From NCBI GenBank assembly GCA_964459065.1, contig CAYWMN010000002.1, positions 1 to 36,607 on the forward strand: DNA of 36,607 nt. Direction: 5' to 3'. How positions within the stretch are numbered: position 1 is the first letter of the stretch; each line of letters starts with the position of its first letter. This DNA comes from JAMCXS01 sp964459065. GTDB taxonomy: Bacteria; Acidobacteriota; Terriglobia; UBA7540. This document shows, one piece after another, positions 14,841 through 23,559 of this stretch. The notes below the pieces were generated by a model. It was not told the DNA's origin. It did not search any database and worked only from the letters and a program-made list of their open reading frames with translations. A program made the translations under genes and the position numbers.

Positions 14841-16217
14841 TTGCGACAAATATCAAAATCATATTCCATACTGTTCGTTCATCTTCTTGCGCTGTGTGTT
14901 GTGACGGTACTGATCCCGCGGCCGGCCTCGGCGACGCCCGCGGTCTTGGGGTGGGGCCACCCATCAAAAAACGCTTCTGGGACGGAAGACCTTAAGAATC
15001 CTGATCCCAAAATCCGGGCCAAGACAGCGCGCGAACTTGGGCAAAGCGGGAATCCTGCGATGGTTCCGGCGCTCGCCGCGGCGCTTAACGATCCCAGCCC
15101 GAAGGTGCGGCGCCAAGTCGTGATCGCCCTGGCCTCGATCCGCGTTTCGCAATCTCTTAACGCCCTGATCAGCGCCACCACTGACAGCGACGAAGAAGTT
15201 CGGTGGCTCGCGATCAAGGGCATCGAAGGCTATTACACGGGCCAGAGCCCCAAGAGCAGCGCGGGTTTCATGGGTTTCATGGAAAAGCAGTACCGCACCG
15301 TCAAGCAGCAGTTCGAACAGAACTCGAATGAAGTCCCTCCCGGGACCGCCGTTAACATTCGCGCCATCGCCGCTCTCGACCGCGCCATGATGGACAATCG
15401 GTATCCCAAAGCCCAACTGGCGGCGACGCAAGCCCTGGGAGCTTTGAGAGCTAGGCAGGCCGTCGCGGATATGGTGACGACCGCGCACTCCCCGGATTAC
15501 GATCTCGCCCGCCAGGCGCTGTACTCTCTATCCCAAATCCAGGACACGTCGGCGGGGCCGAAACTGGTTGACCTGCTTGATTCGCCCAACCGAAAGGTCC
15601 GGCAGGATGCCGCCGTCACCATCGGAATCCTGCGCACACGCTCTGCAGTTCCAAAACTTCAGTCGATGTACAACAACAGCTCTCACCGGACAACCCGGGA
15701 AAAAGCCCTGGAAGGCTTGGCTTATGTGGGCGACCCGGTTTCCGGCCCTCTCTTTTTAAAAGCTCTTTGGAATCCTGATCATGCGATCCAAATATCCGCC
15801 GCGGAGGGGCTGGCGCGCGCCAAATACCATCCAGCGCTTCCAGATCTGCTGCGCGCGGCGCCGGCTGAAAAGAACGCGACAGTAAGGCTGGCCATGGAAT
15901 TCGCGATTACCGCCCTCGGCCGCAACGATTATTTGAGTTCCCTGACCAATGATCTGGGATCCGGGTCGGGGGAGGGCATTGCACAATCCTATCTGATTGA
16001 GCTGGCTCGACAACCCGGATTTCTTGCCATGCTGTACCCTTACATGGACAGCCGGAACGCTGACGTTCGCCGGGGGTTGTGTAATGTACTGCTATACTCC
16101 GGCAACAGCACCAGCATCCAGCCCCTCGAGCGCGCTTCCCATGACCGTAATGGCAGCGTCGCTGCCGCCGCCCTGCGCGCGCTTGCAGCGGTTCGCCGGC
16201 GGACCTCCGCCCCTTAA
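14841..16217 (+). CDS. Secreted HEAT-repeat protein
   Basis: 458 residues, with a Sec signal peptide (hydrophobic ILFVHLLALCVVTVLIP, cleavage expected after ASA near residue 32). The mature protein is a run of two-helix HEAT/PBS-lyase-like repeats such as DPKIRAKTARELGQSGNPAM and DPSPKVRRQVVIALASI, continuing to the C-terminus as an alpha-solenoid. The start is a TTG at 14841, four bases after GTGAGGG. No catalytic motif is seen, so a binding or scaffold role in the periplasm is likely. No lipobox. A region near residues 135-175 (GFMGFMEKQYRTVKQQFEQN) interrupts the repeats. Such solenoids are frequent in Acidobacteriota and Planctomycetes; the partner is unknown. Confidence 0.85.
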   Translation: MRQISKSYSILFVHLLALCVVTVLIPRPASATPAVLGWGHPSKNASGTEDLKNPDPKIRAKTARELGQSGNPAMVPALAAALNDPSPKVRRQVVIALASIRVSQSLNALISATTDSDEEVRWLAIKGIEGYYTGQSPKSSAGFMGFMEKQYRTVKQQFEQNSNEVPPGTAVNIRAIAALDRAMMDNRYPKAQLAATQALGALRARQAVADMVTTAHSPDYDLARQALYSLSQIQDTSAGPKLVDLLDSPNRKVRQDAAVTIGILRTRSAVPKLQSMYNNSSHRTTREKALEGLAYVGDPVSGPLFLKALWNPDHAIQISAAEGLARAKYHPALPDLLRAAPAEKNATVRLAMEFAITALGRNDYLSSLTNDLGSGSGEGIAQSYLIELARQPGFLAMLYPYMDSRNADVRRGLCNVLLYSGNSTSIQPLERASHDRNGSVAAAALRALAAVRRRTSAP

Positions 16218-16411
16218 CCGACCGGCCCGTGATTAAGGGTTTCGGCCTGGCGGGCCGACCGCATCCGGAAACGCCAAGATTCAGGTTTGGAAGCCCATTC
16301 AGCTTGCCGACGGCCTCCTATGGCTCTCGGCTACCTCACAGCCTCTGGAGCTTTTCGCTCAATCCTCACCCCAAAGGTAAAAACCCGGTGTGTCACGAAT
16401 TAACAGGAAAA

Positions 16412-16427
16412 GTGCATAACCTTGCAC
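16412..16427. promoter_or_regulatory. Operator-like palindrome over a -35 box
   Basis: GTGCA (16412-16416) and TGCAC (16423-16427) form a 16-base dyad whose right half is the -35 TTGCAC of the promoter for the 243-residue gene. Overlap with the -35 suits repressor binding. The regulator is unknown. Confidence 0.4.
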
Positions 16428-16450
16428 ACTTCATAACAATGTAGTATAGT
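16422..16450 (+). promoter_or_regulatory. Promoter for the 243-residue hypothetical gene
   Basis: -35 TTGCAC (16422-16427; 3 of 6), a 17-base spacer and -10 TATAGT (16445-16450; 5 of 6). The expected start site is about 16457-16458, only three or four bases before the ATG at 16461, so the mRNA would be practically leaderless. Confidence 0.55.
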
Positions 16451-16460
16451 TCCGACGGAT

Positions 16461-17192
16461 ATGGTTTTGCTTTGGGAAGGCGGAGTTCTCACGATCGTAG
16501 GTTTTGCGCTTCGGCGTGCGCTAGGGATGAGAGGTTTCGGCCATTCAAAAAAGGCCAAGACCCAGCGTCGCAAACCGCAAACCGACCCAGTCTATCTGCC
16601 CCTTGCTTCGGAAATTGAGGCCCGGACCACCATCCTTGCAGTCTCTCTAAATGACGCATTCGAGGAATGTAAGGCAGGGCGCTTTGACGCGGCCATCAGC
16701 ATGCTTGGCATCTTCGCCACGGAATGGACGCGTTTAACCGATCTTGTTGACGCCACGCAACATGTAGCCCTCAGACATCTTCCCATGGTCACTCAGCCCA
16801 TCCCGGTGAGAGACCTGAAGTCCAAGCACTTCCGTTCAGGGACCATGACGGAATTCGTCAAATTTCACGGTTTCGTGGATCAGTTTGTTTTCCGCCCGAA
16901 GCTCCGGTTTCAACTGGGCCTGCGACTCCAACGCCAGGCGATTGCTCTGCTCAGCGAGGAATTTCAGCGCACCTACAGCAAGGCGGAAGAGGACGGAGCC
17001 TTGCTAGGATACATTCTGGCGCAACTTGATTTGTATTTCCACGACATGGACCGTCTGGCCAAAGAAACCCTGCTTGCCTTTCGAGCAGAGCTCGCATGCC
17101 TCCCGGAAAACACTTTGCCCTCCGTCAATGAAGAGGTGCAGGATATCGTCAGCCGCGGAGTCCTAAAACCCCTCGCTCCTGTTCATCAATAA
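16461..17192 (+). CDS. Hypothetical protein, 243 residues
   Basis: Not recognised. The N-terminus MVLLWEGGVLTIVGFALRRA is hydrophobic, then a basic stretch (HSKKAKTQRRK) follows. This could be a membrane anchor or an amphipathic helix rather than a cleaved signal. The rest is mostly helical, with FEECKAGRFDAAISMLGIFATEW near residue 70, a FHGFVDQFVFRPKLRFQLGL segment, and long acidic helices to the C-terminus. No catalytic motif. There is no Shine-Dalgarno at the chosen ATG, but a promoter ends just before it. A later start at residue 23 (MRGFGHSKK) is possible and would remove the hydrophobic part. Convergent with pfp and flanked by a strong hairpin at 17254-17301. Confidence 0.65.
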   Translation: MVLLWEGGVLTIVGFALRRALGMRGFGHSKKAKTQRRKPQTDPVYLPLASEIEARTTILAVSLNDAFEECKAGRFDAAISMLGIFATEWTRLTDLVDATQHVALRHLPMVTQPIPVRDLKSKHFRSGTMTEFVKFHGFVDQFVFRPKLRFQLGLRLQRQAIALLSEEFQRTYSKAEEDGALLGYILAQLDLYFHDMDRLAKETLLAFRAELACLPENTLPSVNEEVQDIVSRGVLKPLAPVHQ

Positions 17193-17253
17193 TCTCTGAA
17201 ATACCGGCTAAATCAACCGTAGTGTCAGGTGAGAAGCGCCCTCAGGCGCCAAC

Positions 17254-17301
17254 GGCAGTTCGGTTCCGGTTCTGCCCCGGCATCGCCGGAACGGAACTGC
17301 C
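17254..17301. terminator. Large hairpin between convergent genes
   Basis: GGCAGTTC (17254-17261) pairs with GAACTGCC (17294-17301), and GTTCCGG (17263-17269) with CCGGAAC (17286-17292), with one G/G mismatch between. The spacer separates two converging genes. There is no long T run on either exit side; on the plus strand TAAAAAGG follows. Probably a bidirectional transcription-end structure. Confidence 0.55.
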
Positions 17302-17321
17302 TAAAAAGGCGGGTTTGGATT

Positions 17322-18368
17322 CTATCCGTAAAAGATTTCGGCCGTCGCCAGCATTTCAGGATCGACAAACTTGAGTTTTGTCATCGCCTCCGAAAGCGGA
17401 ATCGACGTGATTTGGTTCCCCCTCAGGCAAACCATGTGACCGAATTTCCCTTCGTGAATCAGGTCAACCGCTTTGACCCCGTAGCGAGTCCCAAGCACAC
17501 GGTCAAAGGCGGTCGGAGAGCCTCCACGCTGGGTATGGCCAAGGACGGTGACCCGCGTTTCGTAACCCGTCCTTTTTTCAACCTCATTCGCAATCACTTC
17601 CCCGACTCCGCCCAGGTGCACGTGCCCGAACTGATCCAGCTTCTGATTCTTCGTCACCACCTGCTCAAAACCATCCAGTTTAAAGCCTTCCGCCACAACC
17701 ACGATTGAAAACAGCCGTCCGCGGGCGTGACGCTTGGCAAGGATCTTGCAGATGTCGTCAATGCTCATCGGACGTTCCGGAATCAGAATGCAGTCGGCTC
17801 CACCGGCCAAGCCTCCCACAACAGCAATCCAACCGGTATGCCGGCCCATGACCTCAACCACCATCACCCGCTGATGGGATTCCGCCGTGGTGTGCAGGCG
17901 GTCAATGGCTTCCGTTACGATCGATACGGCGGTGTCAAAGCCGAAGGTTTGATCGGTCCCTTCCACGTCGTTATCGATAGTCTTGGGCACACCGACAACC
18001 TTAAAGTTTTCCTTCGCAAGGCTGCGCGCCACGCCCAGCGTATCTTCGCCGCCGATGGCAATCAAGCAATCAAGGCCCAACTGCTGCATGTTTTCGAGCA
18101 ACGCTTTCTTGTCTTCGGGATCCTTCAGAGGGTTGGTCCTGGAAGTGCCCAGAATTGTACCGCCGCGGGGCAAAATCCCTGAGACCTTCATCAAGTCCAG
18201 CGGTTCGACGGTGCCCTTCACAAGTCCGAGCCAACCATTCTTGATTCCCATCGTTTCGTAACCCAGCATGTAGGCGCGACGCACCACTGCACGGATTACC
18301 GCGTTCAGGCCGGGACAGTCTCCACCACCCGTTAAAATGCCGATTGCTTGCTTACCATTTCTAGACAT
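17322..18368 (-). CDS. pfp: 6-phosphofructokinase, pyrophosphate-dependent type
   Basis: Phosphorylates fructose 6-phosphate to fructose 1,6-bisphosphate. 348 residues of the PfkA superfamily: GILTGGGDCPGLNAVIR near residue 9, GGEDT at 106-110, PKTIDND at 128-134, the VMGRHTGWIA region, and GHTQRGGSPTAFDR. Known ATP enzymes have Gly at the position of Asp109 and often Gly at Lys129; Asp plus Lys is the established signature of pyrophosphate users such as that of Amycolatopsis methanolica. PPi dependence is therefore inferred, which would make the step reversible. The ATG at 18368 follows GAGGAG at a long 12-base spacing. Probably monocistronic, from a promoter near 18482-18510. Confidence 0.93.
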   Translation of the reverse strand: MSRNGKQAIGILTGGGDCPGLNAVIRAVVRRAYMLGYETMGIKNGWLGLVKGTVEPLDLMKVSGILPRGGTILGTSRTNPLKDPEDKKALLENMQQLGLDCLIAIGGEDTLGVARSLAKENFKVVGVPKTIDNDVEGTDQTFGFDTAVSIVTEAIDRLHTTAESHQRVMVVEVMGRHTGWIAVVGGLAGGADCILIPERPMSIDDICKILAKRHARGRLFSIVVVAEGFKLDGFEQVVTKNQKLDQFGHVHLGGVGEVIANEVEKRTGYETRVTVLGHTQRGGSPTAFDRVLGTRYGVKAVDLIHEGKFGHMVCLRGNQITSIPLSEAMTKLKFVDPEMLATAEIFYG

Positions 18369-18481
18369 TGTTGATTAATTCTCCTCGTGAAATAGAGTTC
18401 TTCTCGCCAGCGGCAGGGATCGACTTCCCTGCCCTAACCAGCCCTTCCGGTCAAATCCCCCCTTAAAACCCGAAATATACA

Positions 18482-18510
18482 TATCTATCAGGAAACCGCA
18501 ACCGGGTCAA
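18482..18510 (-). promoter_or_regulatory. Probable promoter for pfp
   Basis: -35 TTGACC (18505-18510; 5 of 6), a 17-base spacer and TAGATA (18482-18487) in an AT-rich stretch on the minus strand. The leader would be about 105 bases; it includes a 7-bp stem, GGCAGGG/CCCTGCC, near 18414-18435. The -10 is weak (3 of 6). Confidence 0.45.
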
Positions 18511-18521
18511 ATGCTTGCCGG

Positions 18522-19136
18522 TCAGCGGGCAAAGTACGAATGCACAAAATACCAGACTCCCAGGACAACCAGCATAATGTTCGCCACCCGAAACAGGTAG
18601 CGGTTGAAGTCCTTATGCAGGCCGGTTCCCCAAGCCATCAGCCAGACCGATGCGAACGCGGCCCCGTAATAGCCCACCACGCCCCCCGCAAAAAACGGCA
18701 TGATGTGCCAATAACCCGCCGTGCGCCCTTCGGCGATGACCGGCCCGGCAATGATCAGCCAGAAAACCCAGGTCGCGGGTGCCGTGACCTCAAACAGGGT
18801 CGCTAAAGACACGCTGCTCATAGACATCGACCAGGAGTGCGCCTTCCCGTCCGGGTTTTTTCCTGGCATACTCCGGAGCGAGAGGCCTCCAAACACCGCC
18901 AACGCAACGCCGCCTGCATAGGCGGTGTAGTGCGCAATGTTGAGGGGGATATATTGGTAGAAGAAAAAAGTGATCACCAGGAAAAGGCCGTCCACCAACG
19001 TGGGTGGCCCGACCAAAAGCACCGAGGCAGTCAGCCACCGGCGCGCCGTCGCCTGAGTGAGAGCAATCAAATGCAGCGGGCTCGGAATCAAACCTCCGAC
19101 CACCCCCATGCCCAATCCTAGAAGTAAAAGGTCCAT
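18522..19136 (-). CDS. LysE/RhtB-like membrane transporter
   Basis: 204-residue integral membrane protein with about six hydrophobic helices: residues 2-22, 34-58, 65-85, 110-132, 142-165 and 182-202. The N-terminal GLIPSPLHLIALTQA resembles the GxxPGP motif of LysE/RhtB amino-acid exporters, and an Asp sits in the second helix (PPTLVDGLFLVITF). Substrate unknown; export of amino acids or small metabolites is the family norm. The ATG at 19136 has no Shine-Dalgarno. It is separated from truB by a spacer of strong hairpins, so it is probably a unit of its own. Confidence 0.75.
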   Translation of the reverse strand: MDLLLLGLGMGVVGGLIPSPLHLIALTQATARRWLTASVLLVGPPTLVDGLFLVITFFFYQYIPLNIAHYTAYAGGVALAVFGGLSLRSMPGKNPDGKAHSWSMSMSSVSLATLFEVTAPATWVFWLIIAGPVIAEGRTAGYWHIMPFFAGGVVGYYGAAFASVWLMAWGTGLHKDFNRYLFRVANIMLVVLGVWYFVHSYFAR

Positions 19137-19161
19137 AATCTGCTTACCGCAGCCCGGTCTG

Positions 19162-19208
19162 CCGGGCCTGCGCCAGCCGCAAAGCAGGCCCGGACTTCGC
19201 CGAGTCCG
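19162..19208 (-). terminator. Tandem hairpins behind truB
   Basis: The short truB/LysE-like gap holds CCGGGCCTGC (19162-19171) pairing with GCAGGCCCGG (19184-19193), and CGGACT (19191-19196) pairing with AGTCCG (19203-19208). These stems overlap slightly and could be alternatives. They lie directly after the truB stop on the minus strand and probably mark the end of the rimP-truB transcript; no T run is present. Confidence 0.5.
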
Positions 19209-19210
19209 CG

Positions 19211-20128
19211 CTAAACCAGGACAAGGTCCGGATGGTAGATGCTGCCTTTGACATGCCTCGCCACCGCAATCAAACGCCGTTCCGGATTCATCACCTTCAG
19301 CAACGCGACGGATTGCGATTGTCCTGTGCCGCGCCCGAAACGGTCGGCCTGCGCCAGCTCAAAACGGTGCCCGTGACGCACGCTTTTCTCCTCTCGCCCG
19401 CGGACCACCAGTTCCGGACAATCCGGCAAAAGTTCCTCAAGAGGCACCAGACAACTTGCGGCGGTTCCCTCGCGGGCCGCCTCCTCAAGCCTCTCCAAAG
19501 AAACCGCGCGGTCCAGCTTGAATTCCGCCACGGTGGTGCGCCGCAAAGTTTCCAGGTGCGCCCCGCACCCGAGTTCCCGGCCGATATCGTGAGCGAGCGA
19601 GCGGACGTAAGTTCCACCGGAACACTCCGCCGCAAAACGCGCCCGATCGCCCTCGAACGACACTAACTCGAAAGCGTAGACTTCCACTTCCACCGGCTCC
19701 AGATGGACAGGTTTATTCTGGCGCGCCAGCTGATAAGCCCGGGTCCCGGCAATTCGCTTGGCCGAATAGGCTGGAGGAGTCTGCATCAAGCGGCCGGTAA
19801 ACTCGCGGAAGAGCTTTTCAAGATCCGATGTCTGGAACTCCACCGGGCGGGCCTCGGAAGTTGGCTTGCCCGTGGCATCGTAAGTATCGGTCGAAAAACC
19901 GAACCGCATGGTGCCTTCATAAGCTTTTCGCGATTTGAGGTAGAACTGCGCGAAGCGCGTCGCCTTGCCGACGGAAAGAGGCAAGACGCCGGTGGCAAAA
20001 GGATCGAGAGTACCGAAATGCCCGACCTGCCGGATTCCCAACAGCCGCCGGACGCACGCCACCACGTCATGCGAAGTCATGCGGGGGGGTTTGTCAATAA
20101 TCAAGACTCCGGAAATGGGTCGATCCAT
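19211..20128 (-). CDS. truB: tRNA pseudouridine-55 synthase
   Basis: Makes the universal pseudouridine 55 in the T loop of tRNA. 305 residues from the ATG at 20128, behind AGG; a GTG two codons upstream is the alternative. Catalytic Asp42 is in HFGTLDPFATGVLP; the KPPRMTSHDVV and AYSAKRIAGTRAYQLAR motifs and the CSGGTYVRSLAHDIGRELG segment are typical of TruB. A C-terminal PUA-like region follows from about residue 240. Last gene of the rimP-nusA-infB operon, 137 bases after rbfA, matching the order seen in many bacteria. Confidence 0.97.
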   Translation of the reverse strand: MDRPISGVLIIDKPPRMTSHDVVACVRRLLGIRQVGHFGTLDPFATGVLPLSVGKATRFAQFYLKSRKAYEGTMRFGFSTDTYDATGKPTSEARPVEFQTSDLEKLFREFTGRLMQTPPAYSAKRIAGTRAYQLARQNKPVHLEPVEVEVYAFELVSFEGDRARFAAECSGGTYVRSLAHDIGRELGCGAHLETLRRTTVAEFKLDRAVSLERLEEAAREGTAASCLVPLEELLPDCPELVVRGREEKSVRHGHRFELAQADRFGRGTGQSQSVALLKVMNPERRLIAVARHVKGSIYHPDLVLV

Positions 20129-20265
20129 GCACACGCCTGTCGAATCTTCACTGGGGTGAAGTTGATGAGCCTTCTGTCATTCAAAAACACGTTGATGAAG
20201 CCGCTATTCAGATGGAGAAACTAAGACCTTCGCTTCTAACGGGAGGTGCGCACAGCATCCTTCCC

Positions 20266-20619
20266 TCAACTCTGGTCGTGGATCTTTTCGAGCAGAGATT
20301 CAACCCTGAGGGCGTCTTGGGGGCCATGATCTAAATTGAAGACCAGTTGGGGCACCCGCTGCAGCCCCAGCCGCAGGCCGATCTCGTGCCGAAGGTATCC
20401 GGCCGCCGAGGACAAACCTTCCAGGGAGCTTTGCTGGGCATCCTCTTCGCCCAGGACGCGGACCCAAACGCGCGCAACACGCAAGTCCGGGCTCAGATCA
20501 ACACGCGTAACGTCCACCGACCCGATCCGGGGATCCTTCAGTTCCAGCAGGATCATCTCCACCACTTCCATCCGGATTTGATCCTGGAGCCTCTCATGGC
20601 GGTACCCGGAGGCGCTCAT
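20266..20619 (-). CDS. rbfA: Ribosome-binding factor A
   Basis: Late 30S-assembly and cold-adaptation factor that binds 16S rRNA helix 1 near its end. 117 residues with a KH-like fold: YRHERLQDQIRMEVVEMI at the N-terminus, DPRIGSVDVTRVDLSPDLRVARVWV in the middle, and the RVPQLVFNLDHG strand. The ATG at 20619 follows GGAGGG with eight bases. It lies 27 bases after the ylxP-like gene, between infB and truB, the classical position. Confidence 0.96.
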   Translation of the reverse strand: MSASGYRHERLQDQIRMEVVEMILLELKDPRIGSVDVTRVDLSPDLRVARVWVRVLGEEDAQQSSLEGLSSAAGYLRHEIGLRLGLQRVPQLVFNLDHGPQDALRVESLLEKIHDQS

Positions 20620-20646
20620 CTCAATTTCCCTCCACCCGGCAAGCCC

Positions 20647-20928
20647 TCAAAAAAATTCAATCTCGTGGCGGGCGACGTCATCTCCAAGGATGTTTTCGGA
20701 TTCCCGAAGAACCTGTTGGAAAACGGATTCGAGCAGCGGCCTGCTGTCTGAGATGGAAACAATCCCCAGGGTGGCCCGTTGCCACACATCCTGGGCGTCC
20801 ATCTCTGAGACTGCCACGTTGAATCTGGACCGGAGACGGTCGCGCACCTTGCGCAAAACCGCCCGTTTCTCCTTAAGGGAATGCGCGTAGGGCAGGTGGA
20901 TTTCCAGAGTCAATACGCCGACAGGCAT
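20647..20928 (-). CDS. ylxP: DUF503/YlxP-like protein
   Basis: 93-residue protein of the small DUF503 family regularly found between infB and rbfA. Visible features are VGVLTLEIHLPYAHSLKEKRAVLRKVRDRLRSRFNVAVSE, the hallmark of the family, then DVWQRATLGIVSIS. A link to ribosome maturation has been proposed for the family from its neighbourhood; the biochemical role is not settled. It follows infB by 18 bases and is surely cotranscribed. Confidence 0.92.
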   Translation of the reverse strand: MPVGVLTLEIHLPYAHSLKEKRAVLRKVRDRLRSRFNVAVSEMDAQDVWQRATLGIVSISDSRPLLESVFQQVLRESENILGDDVARHEIEFF

Positions 20929-20946
20929 TTGAGAAACATCACCCGC

Positions 20947-23514
20947 TCAGGCCAGTGCGGGCTCCATAACACGCTCAACGGTGAAGGCTTCGATGACATC
21001 GCCCTTTTTCAGGTCATTGAAGTTCTCCAGGGCGATTCCGCACTCGGTGCCGAACTTCACTTCCGGCACGTCCTCCTTAAACCGGCGGACGGACCGGACC
21101 TTCCCTTCATAAACGACGACGTTATCACGCAGCAGCCGGACCTTGGCATCCCGGGACACTTTGCCCTCCTGCACGTAGCAGCCGGCCACCGTGCCGACCT
21201 TGGAGATGTGGAAGGTATCCCGGACTTCCACCCGGCCCAACGAGGTTTCCTTGAACACGGCTGAAAGCAAGCCCACCATGGCCTTCTTAATTTCTTCGAC
21301 GACCTCGTAGATGACGGTATGGAGGCGAATATCCACTTTTTCAAGCTGGGCCAGATCATTGGCCTTGCGCTCCGGCCGAACGTTGAACCCCACAATCACC
21401 GCGTTGGAAGCCGAGGCCAGGAGCACGTCGGTTTCCGTAATGGCGCCGACGCCGGCATGAATAACCTTGCTTTTGACCCTATCGTTGCCCAGCTTACCCA
21501 ACGTCTCGGAAAGCACCTCGACCGAACCCTGAACGTCCGCTTTGATAATCAGGGCCAGTTCCTTGATTTCGCCGGCCGCCATCTTCGCATGCAGATGTTC
21601 AAGCGTCAGCCGCGAGGACTTAGCCAGGGCGGCTTCACGCAATTTGCTTTGCCGGTGCACGGAGATCTGCCGGGCCTTGGTGGTATCCTCCAAGGCCTGC
21701 AGGCGGTCGCCGGCCTGCGGAACGTCTTCCAGGCCAAGGATCTCAACCGGCGTGCTGGGAGAAGCCTCCCGGCAGGGCCGCCCGTGATCATCAAACATGG
21801 CCCGAACCTTTCCGTAAATTGCACCAATGATAAAAGAATCGCCGACGCGCAGGGTGCCGTTCTGGACAATCACGGTGGCCACCGGACCTCGGCCCTTGTC
21901 GAGTTTCGCCTCCAGCACGGTTCCGGAAGCCAAACGCGCCGGGTTGGCCTTAAGCGCCTGCATATCCGACACCAGCAAAATCATTTCGAGCAAGGTATCC
22001 AGATTCAATCGCTGCTTGGCGGAAACTTCCACGGTGACGGTCTCGCCGCCCCAGTCCTCGGCCATCAGCCCCCGGTCCGCCAGTTGCTTTTTGACCTTTT
22101 CGGGCATGGCCCCGGGCTTGTCAATCTTGTTGATGGCCACCAGGATGGGGACCTGCGCGGCACGGGCGTGGTTGATGGCTTCCAGGGTCTGGGGCATCAC
22201 CCCGTCATCGGCGGCGACAACCAGCACGACCACATCGGTGACCTTGGCGCCGCGGGCGCGCATCAAGGTGAAAGCCTCGTGGCCGGGCGTATCCAGGAAG
22301 ACGATCTTTCGTCCCTGGGTTTCCACATGATAGGCGCCGATATGCTGGGTAATTCCTCCCGCTTCGCCGGCCGCCACCCGCGCTTCCCGAATCGCATCGA
22401 GCAGGGAGGTTTTACCGTGGTCAACATGGCCCATGACCGTGACGACGGGAGCCCGGGGCTCCAGGTCTTCCTTGCTGTCAGGGACTTCGCTTTCCTGGAA
22501 AACTTCGTCCTCAAAACTGATGATCTTGCTCTCGGCACCGAAGGCGCGCGAGATCTCAGAAGCGGTGTCACTGTCCAAAGTCTGGTTGATCGTGGCAAAG
22601 ACGCCCTTGTCCAGCAGGCGCTTCAAAACGTCCCGCGCGCGAACTCCCAGTTTCTCAGAAAGCTCCTTGACGCTGACGCCTTCGGTAATGGTAATGGTGC
22701 GCGTAATCGGAACCTCTTCGGGCACTGGAGGACGGGCGGGCGTTGGAGCCGGGCGCCTCCCGGACGGGGTGGGCCGGCGTCCCGGCCGCCCGGCCGCTGC
22801 ACCGCCCGGACCCTGGCGGCTGGCCGTGGGATGCATGGGGCGCGGTTCACCGGGGCGTCGATGACTATGGCCACGGCTGGGAACGGCTTTGGGAAAACCC
22901 GCCGCAGGATAGATGGGCTGCTTGGAAGGAGGCAGCTTTGATCTTCGCGCTGGTTTGGCGGCTTTTGAACCGGAACCGGTGGCGTCAGCAAGCTTTTCGG
23001 AAATGACAGGCCTGCCCCGGCTGCCGGCCGGCGGGGCGGTCTTGGCCGCCGCAGGAGCCGCGGAAACACGTTCACCAACCTTTCCGGCGCGGGGAGGGGC
23101 AACCTTGGGGACTCCGGCAGCCGGCGGCTGCTCCACGCGCCCCGCAGGGGGACGCGGAGGTGGAGGCGGAGCCACCGTCTTGCGGGCTGCGGCCTTGATT
23201 TCAGCAATCGATCTTCGAAAGGACTTGGGAGATGATTCGATTCCCTTGCGCATGGCCGGCCGGGAAGACGCCGAGGTCCCGGCCGCCCCGCCTTTGGGGC
23301 GGGCAGCGGTTTTGGAAGCGGCCTCCTTCTTTTCGGAGCCAGCTTCGCTCCCCTCACCATTGAAGTGCTTGCGCACTCGATCCGCTGTTGCGTCGTCGAG
23401 CGAACTGGAGTGAGACTTCTTGTCGGTCACGCCCAGTTGTCTGAGGCAGTCAAGGACTACCCGGCTTTTTACCTCGAGCTCTCTTGCCAGCTCATTGATT
23501 CGAATACCGCCCAT
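20947..23514 (-). CDS. infB: Translation initiation factor IF-2
   Basis: GTPase that brings initiator tRNA to the 30S subunit and promotes subunit joining. 855 residues. The N-terminal IF2-N motif (INELARELEVKSRVVLDCLRQ) is followed by a long Pro/Ala/Arg/Lys-rich linker to about residue 270 and a second IF2-N-like segment (VKELSEKLGVRARDVLKRLL). The G domain has GHVDHGKT at 362-369, GGITQHIGAYHV, DTPGHEAF and NKIDKPGA. Domains II-IV follow, ending in the fMet-tRNA-binding C2 region (KFGTECGIALENFNDLKKGDVIEAF). The ATG at 23514 follows AGAGGTGAG. It lies 84 bases after nusA; the ylxR gene usually found in between is missing. Confidence 0.98.
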   Translation of the reverse strand: MGGIRINELARELEVKSRVVLDCLRQLGVTDKKSHSSSLDDATADRVRKHFNGEGSEAGSEKKEAASKTAARPKGGAAGTSASSRPAMRKGIESSPKSFRRSIAEIKAAARKTVAPPPPPRPPAGRVEQPPAAGVPKVAPPRAGKVGERVSAAPAAAKTAPPAGSRGRPVISEKLADATGSGSKAAKPARRSKLPPSKQPIYPAAGFPKAVPSRGHSHRRPGEPRPMHPTASRQGPGGAAAGRPGRRPTPSGRRPAPTPARPPVPEEVPITRTITITEGVSVKELSEKLGVRARDVLKRLLDKGVFATINQTLDSDTASEISRAFGAESKIISFEDEVFQESEVPDSKEDLEPRAPVVTVMGHVDHGKTSLLDAIREARVAAGEAGGITQHIGAYHVETQGRKIVFLDTPGHEAFTLMRARGAKVTDVVVLVVAADDGVMPQTLEAINHARAAQVPILVAINKIDKPGAMPEKVKKQLADRGLMAEDWGGETVTVEVSAKQRLNLDTLLEMILLVSDMQALKANPARLASGTVLEAKLDKGRGPVATVIVQNGTLRVGDSFIIGAIYGKVRAMFDDHGRPCREASPSTPVEILGLEDVPQAGDRLQALEDTTKARQISVHRQSKLREAALAKSSRLTLEHLHAKMAAGEIKELALIIKADVQGSVEVLSETLGKLGNDRVKSKVIHAGVGAITETDVLLASASNAVIVGFNVRPERKANDLAQLEKVDIRLHTVIYEVVEEIKKAMVGLLSAVFKETSLGRVEVRDTFHISKVGTVAGCYVQEGKVSRDAKVRLLRDNVVVYEGKVRSVRRFKEDVPEVKFGTECGIALENFNDLKKGDVIEAFTVERVMEPALA

Positions 23515-23559
23515 CTCACCTCTTCAATTCTCTAAATGCCTGGGGAACTAATCTCGGCC

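Noticed and set aside
18411..18435. Terminator for the LysE-like gene (GGCAGGG/CCCTGCC stem)
   Set aside because: No T run, and it falls inside the likely pfp leader; kept only as a note in the pfp promoter entry.
21319..22941. Plus-strand open frame of 540 codons
   Set aside because: Antisense to the conserved G domain and domains II-IV of infB; long stop-free antisense frames are expected at this GC content.
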